From positions 1-64,000 of the forward strand of contig CAWFPR010000026.1 of the NCBI GenBank assembly GCA_963817635.1: 64,000 bases of DNA, in the 5' to 3' direction. Shown here one piece after another: positions 1 to 8,334 of this stretch. Numbering within the stretch: position 1 is the first letter of the stretch; each line of letters starts with the position of its first letter. The notes below the pieces were generated by a model. It had not been told where the DNA came from and did not search any database. It saw only the letters and a program-made list of their open reading frames with translations. Origin of the DNA: CAWFPR01 sp963817635. Its GTDB lineage: Bacteria; Acidobacteriota; Vicinamibacteria; Vicinamibacterales; 2-12-FULL-66-21. Made by a program: the position numbers and the translations under genes.

Positions 1-309
1 CGGTTCGAGTCCGCGCTGACGCACGTGCCGCAGGCGACCGCGCCGTTCCTCATCATGCATGGCACGTCGGACCCGACGGTCGATTTCAACAACGGCCTCG
101 GCTTTTACAACGCGCTGCGCTACAACGGCAAGAAGGCGGTGCTGCTCGCCTACCCCGGCGAAGGCCACGGGCTGCGCGGCATGGCGAACCGGCGCGACCT
201 GACGGTCCGCTACTTCGAGTTCTTCGACCACTACCTGAAGGGGGCGCCGGAGCCGAAGTGGATGACCGAGGGCGTGCCGTTCCTGAAGAAGGACACGGAC
301 GGCAAGTAA
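1..309 (+). CDS. S9-type prolyl oligopeptidase family serine peptidase, C-terminal part (cut by window start)
   Basis: Only the last 102 codons are present, open from base 1. The piece is the end of an alpha/beta-hydrolase catalytic domain. The catalytic Asp sits in HGTSD (residue 24 of the fragment) and the catalytic His in GEGHG (residue 56), the usual order and spacing of the S9 family. The nucleophile serine lies upstream of the window. Members are usually exported or periplasmic peptidases, often with an N-terminal propeller, which cannot be checked here. The tail after the His is a normal short C-terminal helix and linker. Convergent with the MBL gene that follows. Confidence 0.8.
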   Translation, partial: RFESALTHVPQATAPFLIMHGTSDPTVDFNNGLGFYNALRYNGKKAVLLAYPGEGHGLRGMANRRDLTVRYFEFFDHYLKGAPEPKWMTEGVPFLKKDTDGK

Positions 310-326
310 CCACGACTCGCCAGTGA

Positions 327-1087
327 TTAGCAGGCCGCCGGCGGGCGCCACTGCACGTTCTGGCGGTGCGTATTCCGATAGAAGTCGGTGAGCGGGCCGG
401 GGGGGTCGATGGCCTTCCCGCCCGCAATCGACTCGAGTACGCGATGTTCTGCGCCAGCAGCTCGCGACCGCCGGTCGGTCCGTGCGCCGGAACCACCAGC
501 CGCACGTGCGGGTCGTCCGCCCATCGCCTCAATCCCGCGATCCACTCCGGCAGCGGACTGTCAGCCGGAATCACCGGGCACGGCGTCTCGACGGTATCAC
601 CCGCCAGCAGCACGCCCCGCTCGGGAATGAACCCGACGATGCAGTCGGGCGTGTGGCCGGGGAGGTGATGGAGCTGGAGCGTCAGCGTTCCCAGCTCGAC
701 TGATCGCTCGGAGTCGAACGACTCGTTGGGCGCGACGAGGACCACGGTGTCCCAGCGGCCGGGTTCGGCCGCCTGTTTTTCCGCAAGCACCGTCGGCACG
801 TCCGTGCGAAAGCGCTCGCCCGCCCGCTCGTGCGCGATGATGCGCGCGTCCTGGTACGGCAGGCCCGCGGTTCCCCAGATGTGATCCCAGTCGGCGTGGC
901 TGTAGACGACGAGCAGCTCGCGGTCTGGAATGAACGGCAGGAACGCGGTCATGTCGCGGGGCCGCGAGAGCGTATCCCACACGAGCGCGTGCGTGCCGGT
1001 GACGAGCAGCGCGCCGCGCACGTCGTACTCGTCGAGCACGACGCGGGTCAGCCAGATGCCGTCCTTGACGGGCTCGGTGATTCCCAT
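327..1087 (-). CDS. MBL-fold metallo-hydrolase (one frameshift near the C-terminus)
   Basis: Metallo-beta-lactamase fold hydrolase of unknown substrate. Metal-site motifs appear in order: SHADWDH (about residue 64), HLPGHT, AGDT and VPAHG. The first motif has Asp where the usual HxHxDH has its second His, so one zinc ligand may differ. Starting from ATG at 1087 the frame is good down to about 440. There the expected C-terminus (LESIAGGKA, then PPGPLTDFYRNTH) moves to another frame and stops at 327. Inserting one C after GCGTAC near 436-440 would restore a single protein of about 253 residues. I treat this as one gene with an indel. No signal peptide is seen. It is separated from aconitase X upstream by only 9 bases, so cotranscription is likely. 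Confidence 0.75.
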
Positions 1088-1096
1088 GGGTCAGAC

Positions 1097-1513
1097 TCAG
1101 GACATCCCGATTCTATCAACCCGCGCGGCTCCTGTTTCGCCGGCATGAACGCGAAGGCGATCGCCCGTGGCGATCGTCTCGATGGCGGCAACGACGATGG
1201 GGCATCGCACGCCGTAGAGCGCCTCGGCCACGAGAGCGCCCACGGTCAGGATAGGATCCGGGATCGACAGCACAATCGCCGCCGGGCCGGTGCCGCGGCG
1301 GACGACCTCGGCGAGAACGGCGGAGGACGACGAGGAACCGCGCCCGCCCGGCATGACGAGGATCGTCCCCGTAATGCACCGCCCCAGGTCCGGATGCGAC
1401 CGATCGATGATGCAACCGGTGGCGGCGTCGATGCCGCCCCAGAAGCTGAGCGGCCCGGACAGCACGAGGGCGGTGCCTTCGGCGTCTCCGGCGGCGTAGG
1501 CCTGGGCGATCAT
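1097..1513 (-). CDS. Aconitase X, small (swivel, DUF126) subunit
   Basis: A 138-residue protein of the aconitase X swivel-domain family. It carries the typical PLSFWGGID, GCIIDRSHPDLG and MPGGRGSSSSS segments. In split aconitase X enzymes this subunit closes the active site of the large subunit. Known activities are dehydration of cis-3-hydroxy-L-proline in bacteria and of phosphomevalonate in archaea; which applies here cannot be read from the sequence. The ATG at 1513 overlaps the stop of the large subunit (ATGA, 1510-1513), so translation is probably coupled and the two proteins are made together. The length matches free-standing small subunits. Confidence 0.9.
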   Translation of the reverse strand: MIAQAYAAGDAEGTALVLSGPLSFWGGIDAATGCIIDRSHPDLGRCITGTILVMPGGRGSSSSSAVLAEVVRRGTGPAAIVLSIPDPILTVGALVAEALYGVRCPIVVAAIETIATGDRLRVHAGETGAARVDRIGMS

Positions 1514-2775
1514 TGGGTCACCCTCACGACCCGGCCCGCCGCCGCGGACGCCAGACAGTCCTCGAGTTCCCCGAAGGCGACCTGCACGCCGAGGTTGCCC
1601 GGCGCGTAGTGCGCCCATTTGCCCGAGTTGGTCATGACAGTGCCGTCCATCCGCTCGAGGATGGGCGTCAGATACGTACACGTGTCCGCCACGGTGATCA
1701 GGTTGAAGGCGGACGTCCCGTCGAGGAGTCCCTCGTCTTGAAGGTCCTTCAGGATCGCGCGGCCGGTGTTGACGTAAATCGGGATGCCGCGCGCGGGCGC
1801 GACGTCGCGCAGGAGCGGCAGCATCCGGTCCCACTCGTCGCGCGAGAAGTGCGGCGTACCGAGGCACACGGCCGTGATGGGCGAGCCGTCAGGCACCGTC
1901 GAGAGGTGTTGCAGCGCATGGGCGATGTCGTCAGGGCCGAGCACGAACGTCTGCTCGGGCGCGCGGCCGCCGAACGCCGCCTCACGCGTGGGCGCCTCGG
2001 GGGTGATGCCGACGGCGTGAAACAACGCGACCGCGCCGGATGAGGCCGACGCGGCGCCGAGGGCCTTCAACTGGTCTTCGGAGCGCGGCGGCGGAAGGCC
2101 GTCGATCACGGGCACGCGATCGCCGCTCATGGTGCCGATCAGCAGCCCCACGGCGACGAAAAGCGCGTCAGTCGGTCGAACCGGTTCCGGGAAACCTTCC
2201 AGCCGGAACAGCACCCGTCCCAGACGCGGCTCGTCGAGATGCAGCCCCCAGGCTGGCGCGCGGCCGGCGATCGCGCAGCAGAGGTCGATGAAATCGCCGT
2301 AGCGATTGGTCCGGGCGCCAATCACGGAATTGGCGAACACGATCGCATTGGACTCGCCCCACGCGATCTGCTCGCCGAACGACGGACGGAACTCCGTCTG
2401 ATACGGCGCGCACGTGAAGGACGGCTGGCAGCCCAGTTCCTCGTGCGCCTTCATCAGGCGCCGGGCGGGCGCCTGCTCGGAGGGCGTGAGCCGCACCAGG
2501 TCCGGGTGAATCAGGTCGATCGCGCCGACGTTCAGCGACGTCGGCACCCGCACGCGCCCGCCGCCGGCCACGAGGCGCTCGACGAAGTCCAGGCTGGCCT
2601 GCCCGTGATAGAGGCAGCCGTCGATGTGGGCGCGGCTGATGTCGATGAGCGACGGCGCACCCACGGCGCGCGCGAACGAGACGAGGAGCCGCATCGCGAA
2701 GGCGGCGGCCGCGCCGGCTTCGCCGTTCAGCATCGCGGTGTCACGCGCGTCGAGATGGAGAGTCGTCAATGTCAA
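1510..2775 (-). CDS. Aconitase X, large catalytic subunit
   Basis: Catalytic subunit of aconitase X, a dehydratase distantly related to aconitase. It contains the family landmarks SRAHIDGCLYHG, the long FTCAPY...GEQIAWGESNA segment, ANSVIGARTNRYGD and a C-terminal DTCTYL...TNSGKWAHYAPG. The N-terminus of the family (L-T-x-E-E-x-x-M-L-x-G-E-x-G) aligns with LTTLHLDARDTAMLNGEAG. That favours a TTG start at 2775 (or 2769) over the ATG at 2733, which would cut off the first conserved helix. No convincing Shine-Dalgarno is visible, so the start is uncertain. The start lies right at a CACAGATC repeat block. The gene overlaps the small-subunit gene by 4 bp. No proline-racemase or hydroxyproline genes flank it, so the substrate stays open. 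Confidence 0.85.
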   Translation of the reverse strand: MTLTTLHLDARDTAMLNGEAGAAAAFAMRLLVSFARAVGAPSLIDISRAHIDGCLYHGQASLDFVERLVAGGGRVRVPTSLNVGAIDLIHPDLVRLTPSEQAPARRLMKAHEELGCQPSFTCAPYQTEFRPSFGEQIAWGESNAIVFANSVIGARTNRYGDFIDLCCAIAGRAPAWGLHLDEPRLGRVLFRLEGFPEPVRPTDALFVAVGLLIGTMSGDRVPVIDGLPPPRSEDQLKALGAASASSGAVALFHAVGITPEAPTREAAFGGRAPEQTFVLGPDDIAHALQHLSTVPDGSPITAVCLGTPHFSRDEWDRMLPLLRDVAPARGIPIYVNTGRAILKDLQDEGLLDGTSAFNLITVADTCTYLTPILERMDGTVMTNSGKWAHYAPGNLGVQVAFGELEDCLASAAAGRVVRVTQ

Positions 2776-2803
2776 CCACAGATCACACAGATCACACAGA
2801 TCC
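2774..2803 (+). repeat. CACAGATC tandem repeat block
   Basis: Three copies of a CACAGATCA-type unit (10-bp period) lie between the aconitase X start and the GH92 stop. A related two-copy block lies at 28929-28949 in the same sequence orientation. Non-coding. Function is unknown. Confidence 0.7.
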
Positions 2804-2831
2804 GAACAGCCTGGAACAACCGATCCGGCAC

Positions 2832-5288
2832 TTACCGCTGCGGAGGGAACGACGGCGGAGCGTCGGCCGCTGCGCCACCCCACGCTGGAACGGGCGTCGC
2901 GCTCAGCGTGAAGCGAAGCGTGCCACCCGCACGTGCAAAGGTATCGGGCAGCCACGTGCGCGAAGAAGCACGCCCGTCCACCTGTAGTCCCGCGACATAC
3001 GCCATCGTGCCAATCGCGCCCGGCGCCTCGATCGTGATCGTCTTTCCGGTGGCGCGATGCACGACGATCCGCGGGAAGAGCGGCGCCGCGACGAAGAGCT
3101 CGGCGCGCCCGGGAATACCGGGGTAGAGGCCCATGGACGCCCAGACGTACCAGGACGACATCGCGCCGAGGTCGTCGTTGCCGGGAATGCCGTCGGGCGC
3201 GTCTTTCCAGAGCGTGTTCAGCACGTGCCGGACGATCTCCTGCGTCTTGTGCGGTTGCCCGGTGTAGAGATAGGTCCACGGGGATCCGATCGACGGCTCG
3301 TTCGCGAGATCGGCGTGCAGCCCTCCGGACCGCGTGATGGCCCACGCGCCGTCCGGCGCCTTGAAGAAGGCGTCGAGCCGCTCGTTGGCGCGCGCGTCGC
3401 CACCCATCAGGTCAATGAGGCCACGCAGGTTGAATGGGATCATCCAGGTGTACTGGACGGCGCTGCCTTCCGCGAACCCGTTGCTCGATGCCGGGTCCAG
3501 CGGTGGCCACGTGCCGTCTTCGTTGCGATTCTGGATGTAGCCGCCGGGCTGCGGCTTTTCGGGCGTTGCGGGCGCGGGAGCGCCACGGCCGCCGCGGCCG
3601 CGGCCCTCGGTGATCGCGGGCGCGGTATTGAACACGTTGCGCCAGTAGTCGGCCCGCGCGAGGAAGTCGCGCTCGGTCGCCGTGTCGCCGGCCATGCGGG
3701 CGAGCTGTGCGAGGGCGAAATCGGCCGTCACGTCCTCGAGCGTCTCGCCGGCGCCGCCCCAGGCGTGCGACACGGTCGGGACGTAGTGGATGCTGAGCCA
3801 CGTGTCGAGCGACGGGCGCTGGCCGCGGCACATGACGCGGCACCCCTCGTCGCTGAGATCGAGCGCGGTCGGCACGGTCGCGGCGCGCTTGAGCGACGCG
3901 AGCGCACCTTTCATGTCGAAGCGCGTCCCGCCGAACGCCGCGATCGCCGCCACGGTGGGGGGCGACGGATCCCCTTCCATCACGGCCGTGGCGCCGCTGT
4001 TGTGCGTCCACCGGTCCCACACACCATCGTTCTGCGACGCCTGGTTCAGGAGCGACTGGGCCATGTCGGCGGCCACGTCCGGCTCGAGAAGGGCCACGAG
4101 CTGCACCTGCGATCGATACACGTCCCAGCCGGAGAAGTTGGCGTACTGCGCGAGCTGCGGCGCCTGCACGCGGTGGGTGGCGCCGTCGAATCCGTGGTAC
4201 TCGCCGTTCGCGTCACTGAACACGTTCATGTGCAGCAGCGAGTGATACAGCGCCGTGTAGAACACGCGGCGCTGTGTCTCGGTGCCCCCGGTGATGGCGA
4301 CGCGGCCGAGCGCCGCGTTCCACGCGTCGTGCGCCGCGCGGGCGACGGTGTCGACCGTCGAGCCGGCCTGTTGCTCGGCGGCGAGGTTCGCGCGGGCGTT
4401 GGCCTGGCTGACGTAGGAGATCGCGACGCGCACGTTGACGGTACTCCCGGGCGCGAAGCCGACATAGCCGCCCGATCCTTTCCCCACCGGCGGGTAGCCT
4501 TCGGCGCCGTACGTCGTGCCTCCCCTCGCGCTTGTCGTCTCCGGGCGGAGCGCCTCGTCCTGCCACGTACCCGTCGTCGTGAAGGGGCGATCGAAGACGG
4601 CCACGAAGTGGAGCGTGTAGTAGCTGTGCCGCCCGGCCGGGCTGAGGTAGCCGCAGAAGTTGCCGCTCGTCACCGATCCCGAGATGGTGCGAGTGGCAGG
4701 GTCGATGGCGATCTCCGCGTCGCTGGATCCAATCTGCGTATCCGAGGTGCGAATCAGCATCGCCGCCGGCTGGCCGGACGGATACGTAAAGCGTCCCGCG
4801 CCCGTGCGCATCGTCGCCGCGAGCTGCACGTGGACGCCTGAGGCCAGCGTGACGTCATAGGCGCCAGCCGCGGCGTGCTCGTCCGCGTGCGTGAAATCGC
4901 TCGCGTAGATGGCGTTCTTCGCGTCGGTAGACGGCGAGGACGCGAGTTCCCCGACGTAGGGCATGAACGGAATGTCGCCCGACGCGCCGCGGCAACCGGT
5001 GCCGGACAGGTGCGCGAGGCTGAACCCGCGGATTCGCGTCGCGTCGAAGTGATAGCCGCCAGGCGCCGCGGCGCGCGTCATGTCGCCGCGGGTGTTCTCG
5101 GGGCTCCACGAGAACATGCCGAACGGCAGGACGGCGCCGGGGAACGTGTTGCCGCCGTTGGACGTGCCGATGAGCGGATTGACGTATGAGGCCGGGTCGT
5201 TTGTCGCGGCCGGCTGAGCCGCGGCGGGAGGGGCGACGAACGCCGCTGCGGCCACCGCCAGCGCGTATGCGCGATATGGGAGGGGCAT
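2832..5288 (-). CDS. GH92 family alpha-mannosidase, exported
   Basis: Glycoside hydrolase family 92, a calcium-dependent exo-acting alpha-mannosidase family that trims mannose from glycans. From the ATG at 5288 there is a signal peptide (MPLPYRAYALAV... ending near AAAQPA), so the enzyme acts in the periplasm or outside. The N-terminal domain starts with the family signature YVNPLIGTSNGGNTFPGAV. The catalytic domain carries EGSAVQYTW (general-acid Glu region) and GNDDLGAMSSWYVW (the Asp pair acting as base). Length of about 818 residues is normal for the family. An earlier ATG at 5306 would precede the signal peptide and is less likely. A short Gly/Arg-rich insert around residue 560 (GRGRGGRGAPAPA) is an odd, low-complexity linker. 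The frame is intact throughout. Confidence 0.92.
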   Translation of the reverse strand: MPLPYRAYALAVAAAAFVAPPAAAQPAATNDPASYVNPLIGTSNGGNTFPGAVLPFGMFSWSPENTRGDMTRAAAPGGYHFDATRIRGFSLAHLSGTGCRGASGDIPFMPYVGELASSPSTDAKNAIYASDFTHADEHAAAGAYDVTLASGVHVQLAATMRTGAGRFTYPSGQPAAMLIRTSDTQIGSSDAEIAIDPATRTISGSVTSGNFCGYLSPAGRHSYYTLHFVAVFDRPFTTTGTWQDEALRPETTSARGGTTYGAEGYPPVGKGSGGYVGFAPGSTVNVRVAISYVSQANARANLAAEQQAGSTVDTVARAAHDAWNAALGRVAITGGTETQRRVFYTALYHSLLHMNVFSDANGEYHGFDGATHRVQAPQLAQYANFSGWDVYRSQVQLVALLEPDVAADMAQSLLNQASQNDGVWDRWTHNSGATAVMEGDPSPPTVAAIAAFGGTRFDMKGALASLKRAATVPTALDLSDEGCRVMCRGQRPSLDTWLSIHYVPTVSHAWGGAGETLEDVTADFALAQLARMAGDTATERDFLARADYWRNVFNTAPAITEGRGRGGRGAPAPATPEKPQPGGYIQNRNEDGTWPPLDPASSNGFAEGSAVQYTWMIPFNLRGLIDLMGGDARANERLDAFFKAPDGAWAITRSGGLHADLANEPSIGSPWTYLYTGQPHKTQEIVRHVLNTLWKDAPDGIPGNDDLGAMSSWYVWASMGLYPGIPGRAELFVAAPLFPRIVVHRATGKTITIEAPGAIGTMAYVAGLQVDGRASSRTWLPDTFARAGGTLRFTLSATPVPAWGGAAADAPPSFPPQR

Positions 5289-5348
5289 GCGGCAACGATA
5301 CACCACCCCATCGGGCCGGACGGTCCCCCCAGCCCCCGCCTCCGCCCC

Positions 5349-5524
5349 GGCTTCAACCCAGCTTCAACCCAGCTCCGACCCAGCTTCAACCCGGCTTCAA
5401 CCCAGCTTCGACCCAGCTCCGACCCAGCTTCAACCCAGCTCCGACCCGGCTTCGACCCGGCTCCGACCCAGCTCCGACCCAGCTTCGACCCAGCTTCAAC
5501 CGGGCTTCAACCGGGCTTCAACCG
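5349..5524 (+). repeat. Sixteen-copy 11-bp tandem repeat (AGCTTCAACCC family)
   Basis: Sixteen uninterrupted 11-bp units with consensus RGCTYCRACCC. Typical units are AGCTTCAACCC, AGCTCCGACCC and GGCTTCGACCC; the last three end in CCG. It lies between the GH92 start and the stop of the next minus-strand gene. Because 11 is not a multiple of 3, all frames read through it, which makes a false Pro/Ser-rich open frame. The same family recurs in reverse orientation at 39491-39556. Confidence 0.9.
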
Positions 5525-5562
5525 GGTACCGCGTCTCGGCGCAAGCCCGGACGTTCGTTGGC

Positions 5563-6396
5563 TCAGTCACCGATCGGGCGCCGGTACGGCTCCACCCAGC
5601 GCGCGATGTCGTCCCAGATTTCCGGTCCGAGTCCGTGGCCGAGTCCCTCGTAGGTGTGCCACTGGAACGGGTGCCCCTGTTCGTGAAGCCGACGCAGGTT
5701 GTCCAGCGTTGTCGTGACCGGGATGCTGCGATCGTCGAGGCCCAGCAGCCATAACGTCGGCGTGTGCACCTGTTCGAGCACAGGAACGTTGTCGAAGCCC
5801 GGTTCACCGTGGAAGCCGGCCAGGAGCGGATACACCTCGGCAAGCGGGCGCGTCGTGTTCTCCGCGAAGTCGCTGTAATAGTTTTCCAGGCCCACGCTGC
5901 ACACGGGGCCCGAGAGCAGGACGACGAAGGCGGCGTCCCCGAGCTGACGGGCGGCGTACGGCAGGATCCAGCCAGCCTGACTGGCGCCGACCAGTCCCAC
6001 GCGTGTCGGATCGATCTCGGGACGCGTCCGCAGGAACTTCGCCGCGGCGACGACATCGCTCGCCAGGTCGGCAATCATCCTGAAGCTGTTCTTCGGACCG
6101 ACGCCGCTGTACGTGCCCGTCGATTCACCGGTGCCGCGTTTGTCGAAGCGGAGTACCGCGAAGCCCATGGCCGTCCAGCGTCCGGACAGAAACCGGAGGT
6201 CGTCTCTGGTGATCCGGCCGGAGCCATGGCCGAGGACGACGGCGGGAAACGGGCCGCTGCCGGACGGAAGGTCCAGGGCATAGGCGAGCCGGACGTCGCC
6301 GTTCTGAATCGTCGGCGGCCCGGCGAGGACAGCCGTTGCGCCGCGACCGCAGGAGGCTAGCGCGACGGCCAGCGTCAGGAGCGGGATTGTCTTCAC
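5563..6396 (-). CDS. Alpha/beta hydrolase, predicted lipoprotein
   Basis: Dienelactone-hydrolase/acyl-peptidase-like alpha/beta hydrolase. I chose the GTG at 6396, preceded by AAGGTGG. It gives a lipoprotein signal (VKTIPLLTLAVALASC) with Cys as the lipidated residue; an ATG at 6435 would add a basic extension before it. Core motifs follow: HGSG (oxyanion), RFDKRGTGES, nucleophile Ser in GASQAG, Asp in LGLDDRS and His in GLGHGLG, giving a complete triad. Mature protein is about 260 residues. Natural substrate is unknown; small esters or peptides are plausible. It follows asnB on the same strand but is separated from it by a hairpin terminator, so it is probably a separate transcript. Confidence 0.8.
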   Translation of the reverse strand: MKTIPLLTLAVALASCGRGATAVLAGPPTIQNGDVRLAYALDLPSGSGPFPAVVLGHGSGRITRDDLRFLSGRWTAMGFAVLRFDKRGTGESTGTYSGVGPKNSFRMIADLASDVVAAAKFLRTRPEIDPTRVGLVGASQAGWILPYAARQLGDAAFVVLLSGPVCSVGLENYYSDFAENTTRPLAEVYPLLAGFHGEPGFDNVPVLEQVHTPTLWLLGLDDRSIPVTTTLDNLRRLHEQGHPFQWHTYEGLGHGLGPEIWDDIARWVEPYRRPIGD

Positions 6397-6479
6397 CCCT
6401 GCCACCTTGCGCCGAAACGGTCCGGGCCGCCGCACTTTGTTGACGGGCAGTCCAGCCCTGGGGCCGGCAGTGCTGAAAA

Positions 6480-6496
6480 CCGGGGTCAGACCCCGG
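6480..6496 (-). terminator. Rho-independent terminator after asnB
   Basis: CCGGGGTCAGACCCCGG forms a perfect 7-bp stem with a 3-nt loop. Read on the minus strand, it starts four bases after the asnB stop and is followed by TTTT, as expected for an intrinsic terminator with a short U-tract. Confidence 0.75.
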
Positions 6497-6500
6497 CGCG

Positions 6501-8174
6501 TCAGGGCGCGGAATAGCCCTGATTGTGCACGCTCCGGACGGCCCGACCGGACGGGTCATTCAGGTTCGTGAACGACGCATCCCAGGCCAGGGCCTCCGGC
6601 GTGCTGCAGGCGACGGACGGCACGGACGGCACACAGGCCGCCGCCGAATCGGACGGGAAATGCTCGCTGAAAATGGAGCGGTAGTGGTATTCCTCCTTGG
6701 ACATCGGCGGATGGATCGGGAAACGGAAACGGGCGCGCGCGAGCTGGTCGCCGGTGACCTTCGCTTCCGCCACCTGTTTCAGCGTGTCGATCCAGGCATA
6801 GCCGACGCCGTCCGAGAATTGCTCCTTCTGCCGCCAGGCGACGGCTGCCGGGAGGTAGTCTTCAAACGCCTTCCGCAGGATCCACTTTTCCATCCGGTCG
6901 GCGCCCGCCATCTTGTCCTTCGGATTCAGCCGCATAGCGACGTCCATGAATGCCTTGTCCAGGAACGGAACCCGTCCTTCCACTCCCCACGCCGCGAGCG
7001 ACTTGTTCGCACGGAGGCAGTCGTACAGATGAAGCTTGCCGAGCTTGCGCACGGTCTCATCGTGGAACGCCCGGGGGTTCGGGGCCTTGTGGAAATACAG
7101 GTAGCCGCCGAAAATCTCGTCGGCCCCTTCACCGGACAGGACCATCTTGATCCCCATCGATTTGATGACACGTCCAAGCAGATACATCGGTGTGGACGCC
7201 CGAATCGTCGTGACGTCGTAGGTCTCGAGGTGATAGATCACGTCCCGGATGGCATCGAGGCCTTCCTGGATGGTGAAGTGAATCTCGTGGTGCACGGCAC
7301 CGATGTGATCGGCCACGAGCGACGCCGCGGCGAGATCCGGAGAACCAGTCAGGCCGACGGCGAACGAATGCAGTTGCGGATACCACGCCGCCTGCTGATC
7401 GCCGGACTCCACGCGACGGCTGGCGAACTTCTTCGTGACGGCTGAGACAATCGACGAATCCAGTCCGCCCGACAGCAGCACACCGTAGGGCACGTCCGTC
7501 ATCAATTGGCGATGGACGGCGTCTTCCAGTGCCTTTCTCAACGCGCCGATGTCAGTCGGGTTGTTCCGGACCGCTTCATAGTCCGTCCAGTCGCGCGTGT
7601 ACCACGGCACCGGTTCATGGCCGTTCCTGCTGTAGAGATAGTGGCCCGGGGGGAATACCGCGATCTGGTTGCAGATGCCTTCGAGGGCCTTCAGTTCGGA
7701 CGCCACGAAGAAGTTTCCGTGCGGATCCCATCCCATGTACAGCGGCATGACTCCCATGTGGTCACGCGCGATCAGGTAGCAGTCGTTCTCGCGGTCGTAC
7801 AGCGCAAACGCGAAAATCCCGTTCAGGTCCTCCAGAAAATCGACGCCCTTGCTGCGGTACAAGGCCAGGATGACTTCGCAATCGGACTGCGTGAGAAACT
7901 CGTAGTCGCTCAGCGATTGCCTCAGTGCCTGGTGGTTGTAGATCTCGCCGTTGACGGACAACACCAGGCTCCGGTCCTTGCTGTACAACGGCTGTCCGCC
8001 CGATTGCGGGTCCACGATGGCGAGGCGCTCGTGCGCAAGGATGGCTTTCGCGTCGCTGTAAATCCCGGACCAGTCCGGCCCGCGGTGACGAATCTTCTTC
8101 GACATCTCCAGGACAACAGGCCGCAGGGTCTGTTCGTCGACTTTCAGATCGAAGACGCCGATGATTCCGCACAT
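6501..8174 (-). CDS. asnB: Asparagine synthase (glutamine-hydrolysing) AsnB
   Basis: Makes asparagine from aspartate, ATP and glutamine in the cytoplasm. The N-terminal glutaminase domain begins MCGIIGVFD, with Cys2 as nucleophile after Met removal, followed by RHRGPD and the NGEIYNH segment. The synthetase domain starts near residue 210, with the ATP pyrophosphatase loop LLSGGLDSS (about residue 238) and SGEGADEIFGGY (about 350). Length of 557 residues matches E. coli AsnB (554). The ATG at 8174 has AGAGAAG a few bases upstream. The last ~50 residues after SIFSEHFP match the family tail less well but include the expected DPSGRAVRSVHNQGY. The frame is intact. GC looks somewhat lower than its neighbours. 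Confidence 0.95.
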   Translation of the reverse strand: MCGIIGVFDLKVDEQTLRPVVLEMSKKIRHRGPDWSGIYSDAKAILAHERLAIVDPQSGGQPLYSKDRSLVLSVNGEIYNHQALRQSLSDYEFLTQSDCEVILALYRSKGVDFLEDLNGIFAFALYDRENDCYLIARDHMGVMPLYMGWDPHGNFFVASELKALEGICNQIAVFPPGHYLYSRNGHEPVPWYTRDWTDYEAVRNNPTDIGALRKALEDAVHRQLMTDVPYGVLLSGGLDSSIVSAVTKKFASRRVESGDQQAAWYPQLHSFAVGLTGSPDLAAASLVADHIGAVHHEIHFTIQEGLDAIRDVIYHLETYDVTTIRASTPMYLLGRVIKSMGIKMVLSGEGADEIFGGYLYFHKAPNPRAFHDETVRKLGKLHLYDCLRANKSLAAWGVEGRVPFLDKAFMDVAMRLNPKDKMAGADRMEKWILRKAFEDYLPAAVAWRQKEQFSDGVGYAWIDTLKQVAEAKVTGDQLARARFRFPIHPPMSKEEYHYRSIFSEHFPSDSAAACVPSVPSVACSTPEALAWDASFTNLNDPSGRAVRSVHNQGYSAP

Positions 8175-8334
8175 GATGGCTTCTCTGGCGGCGGCGAACC
8201 CTGGCTCGCATCGCCGCGTTCCGAGTGACTGAGCGCTGGCGTGCCGGGTGTCATCTTACCGAATATCCACAACCGGCCGTGAACGCTCACAGCCTCCGCG
8301 GGTGTCCGGGCGGTAGAATGAGCGCGGACCGCTC

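Noticed and set aside
5349..5524. CRISPR array
   Set aside because: Units are 11 bp and directly adjacent, without spacers; no cas genes occur in the window.
5287..5754. Open plus-strand frame encoding a Pro/Ser-rich repeat protein (STQLQPSSDPAS type)
   Set aside because: It is made by 11-bp DNA repeats that keep every frame open; the rest lies antisense to the hydrolase gene and shows no domain.
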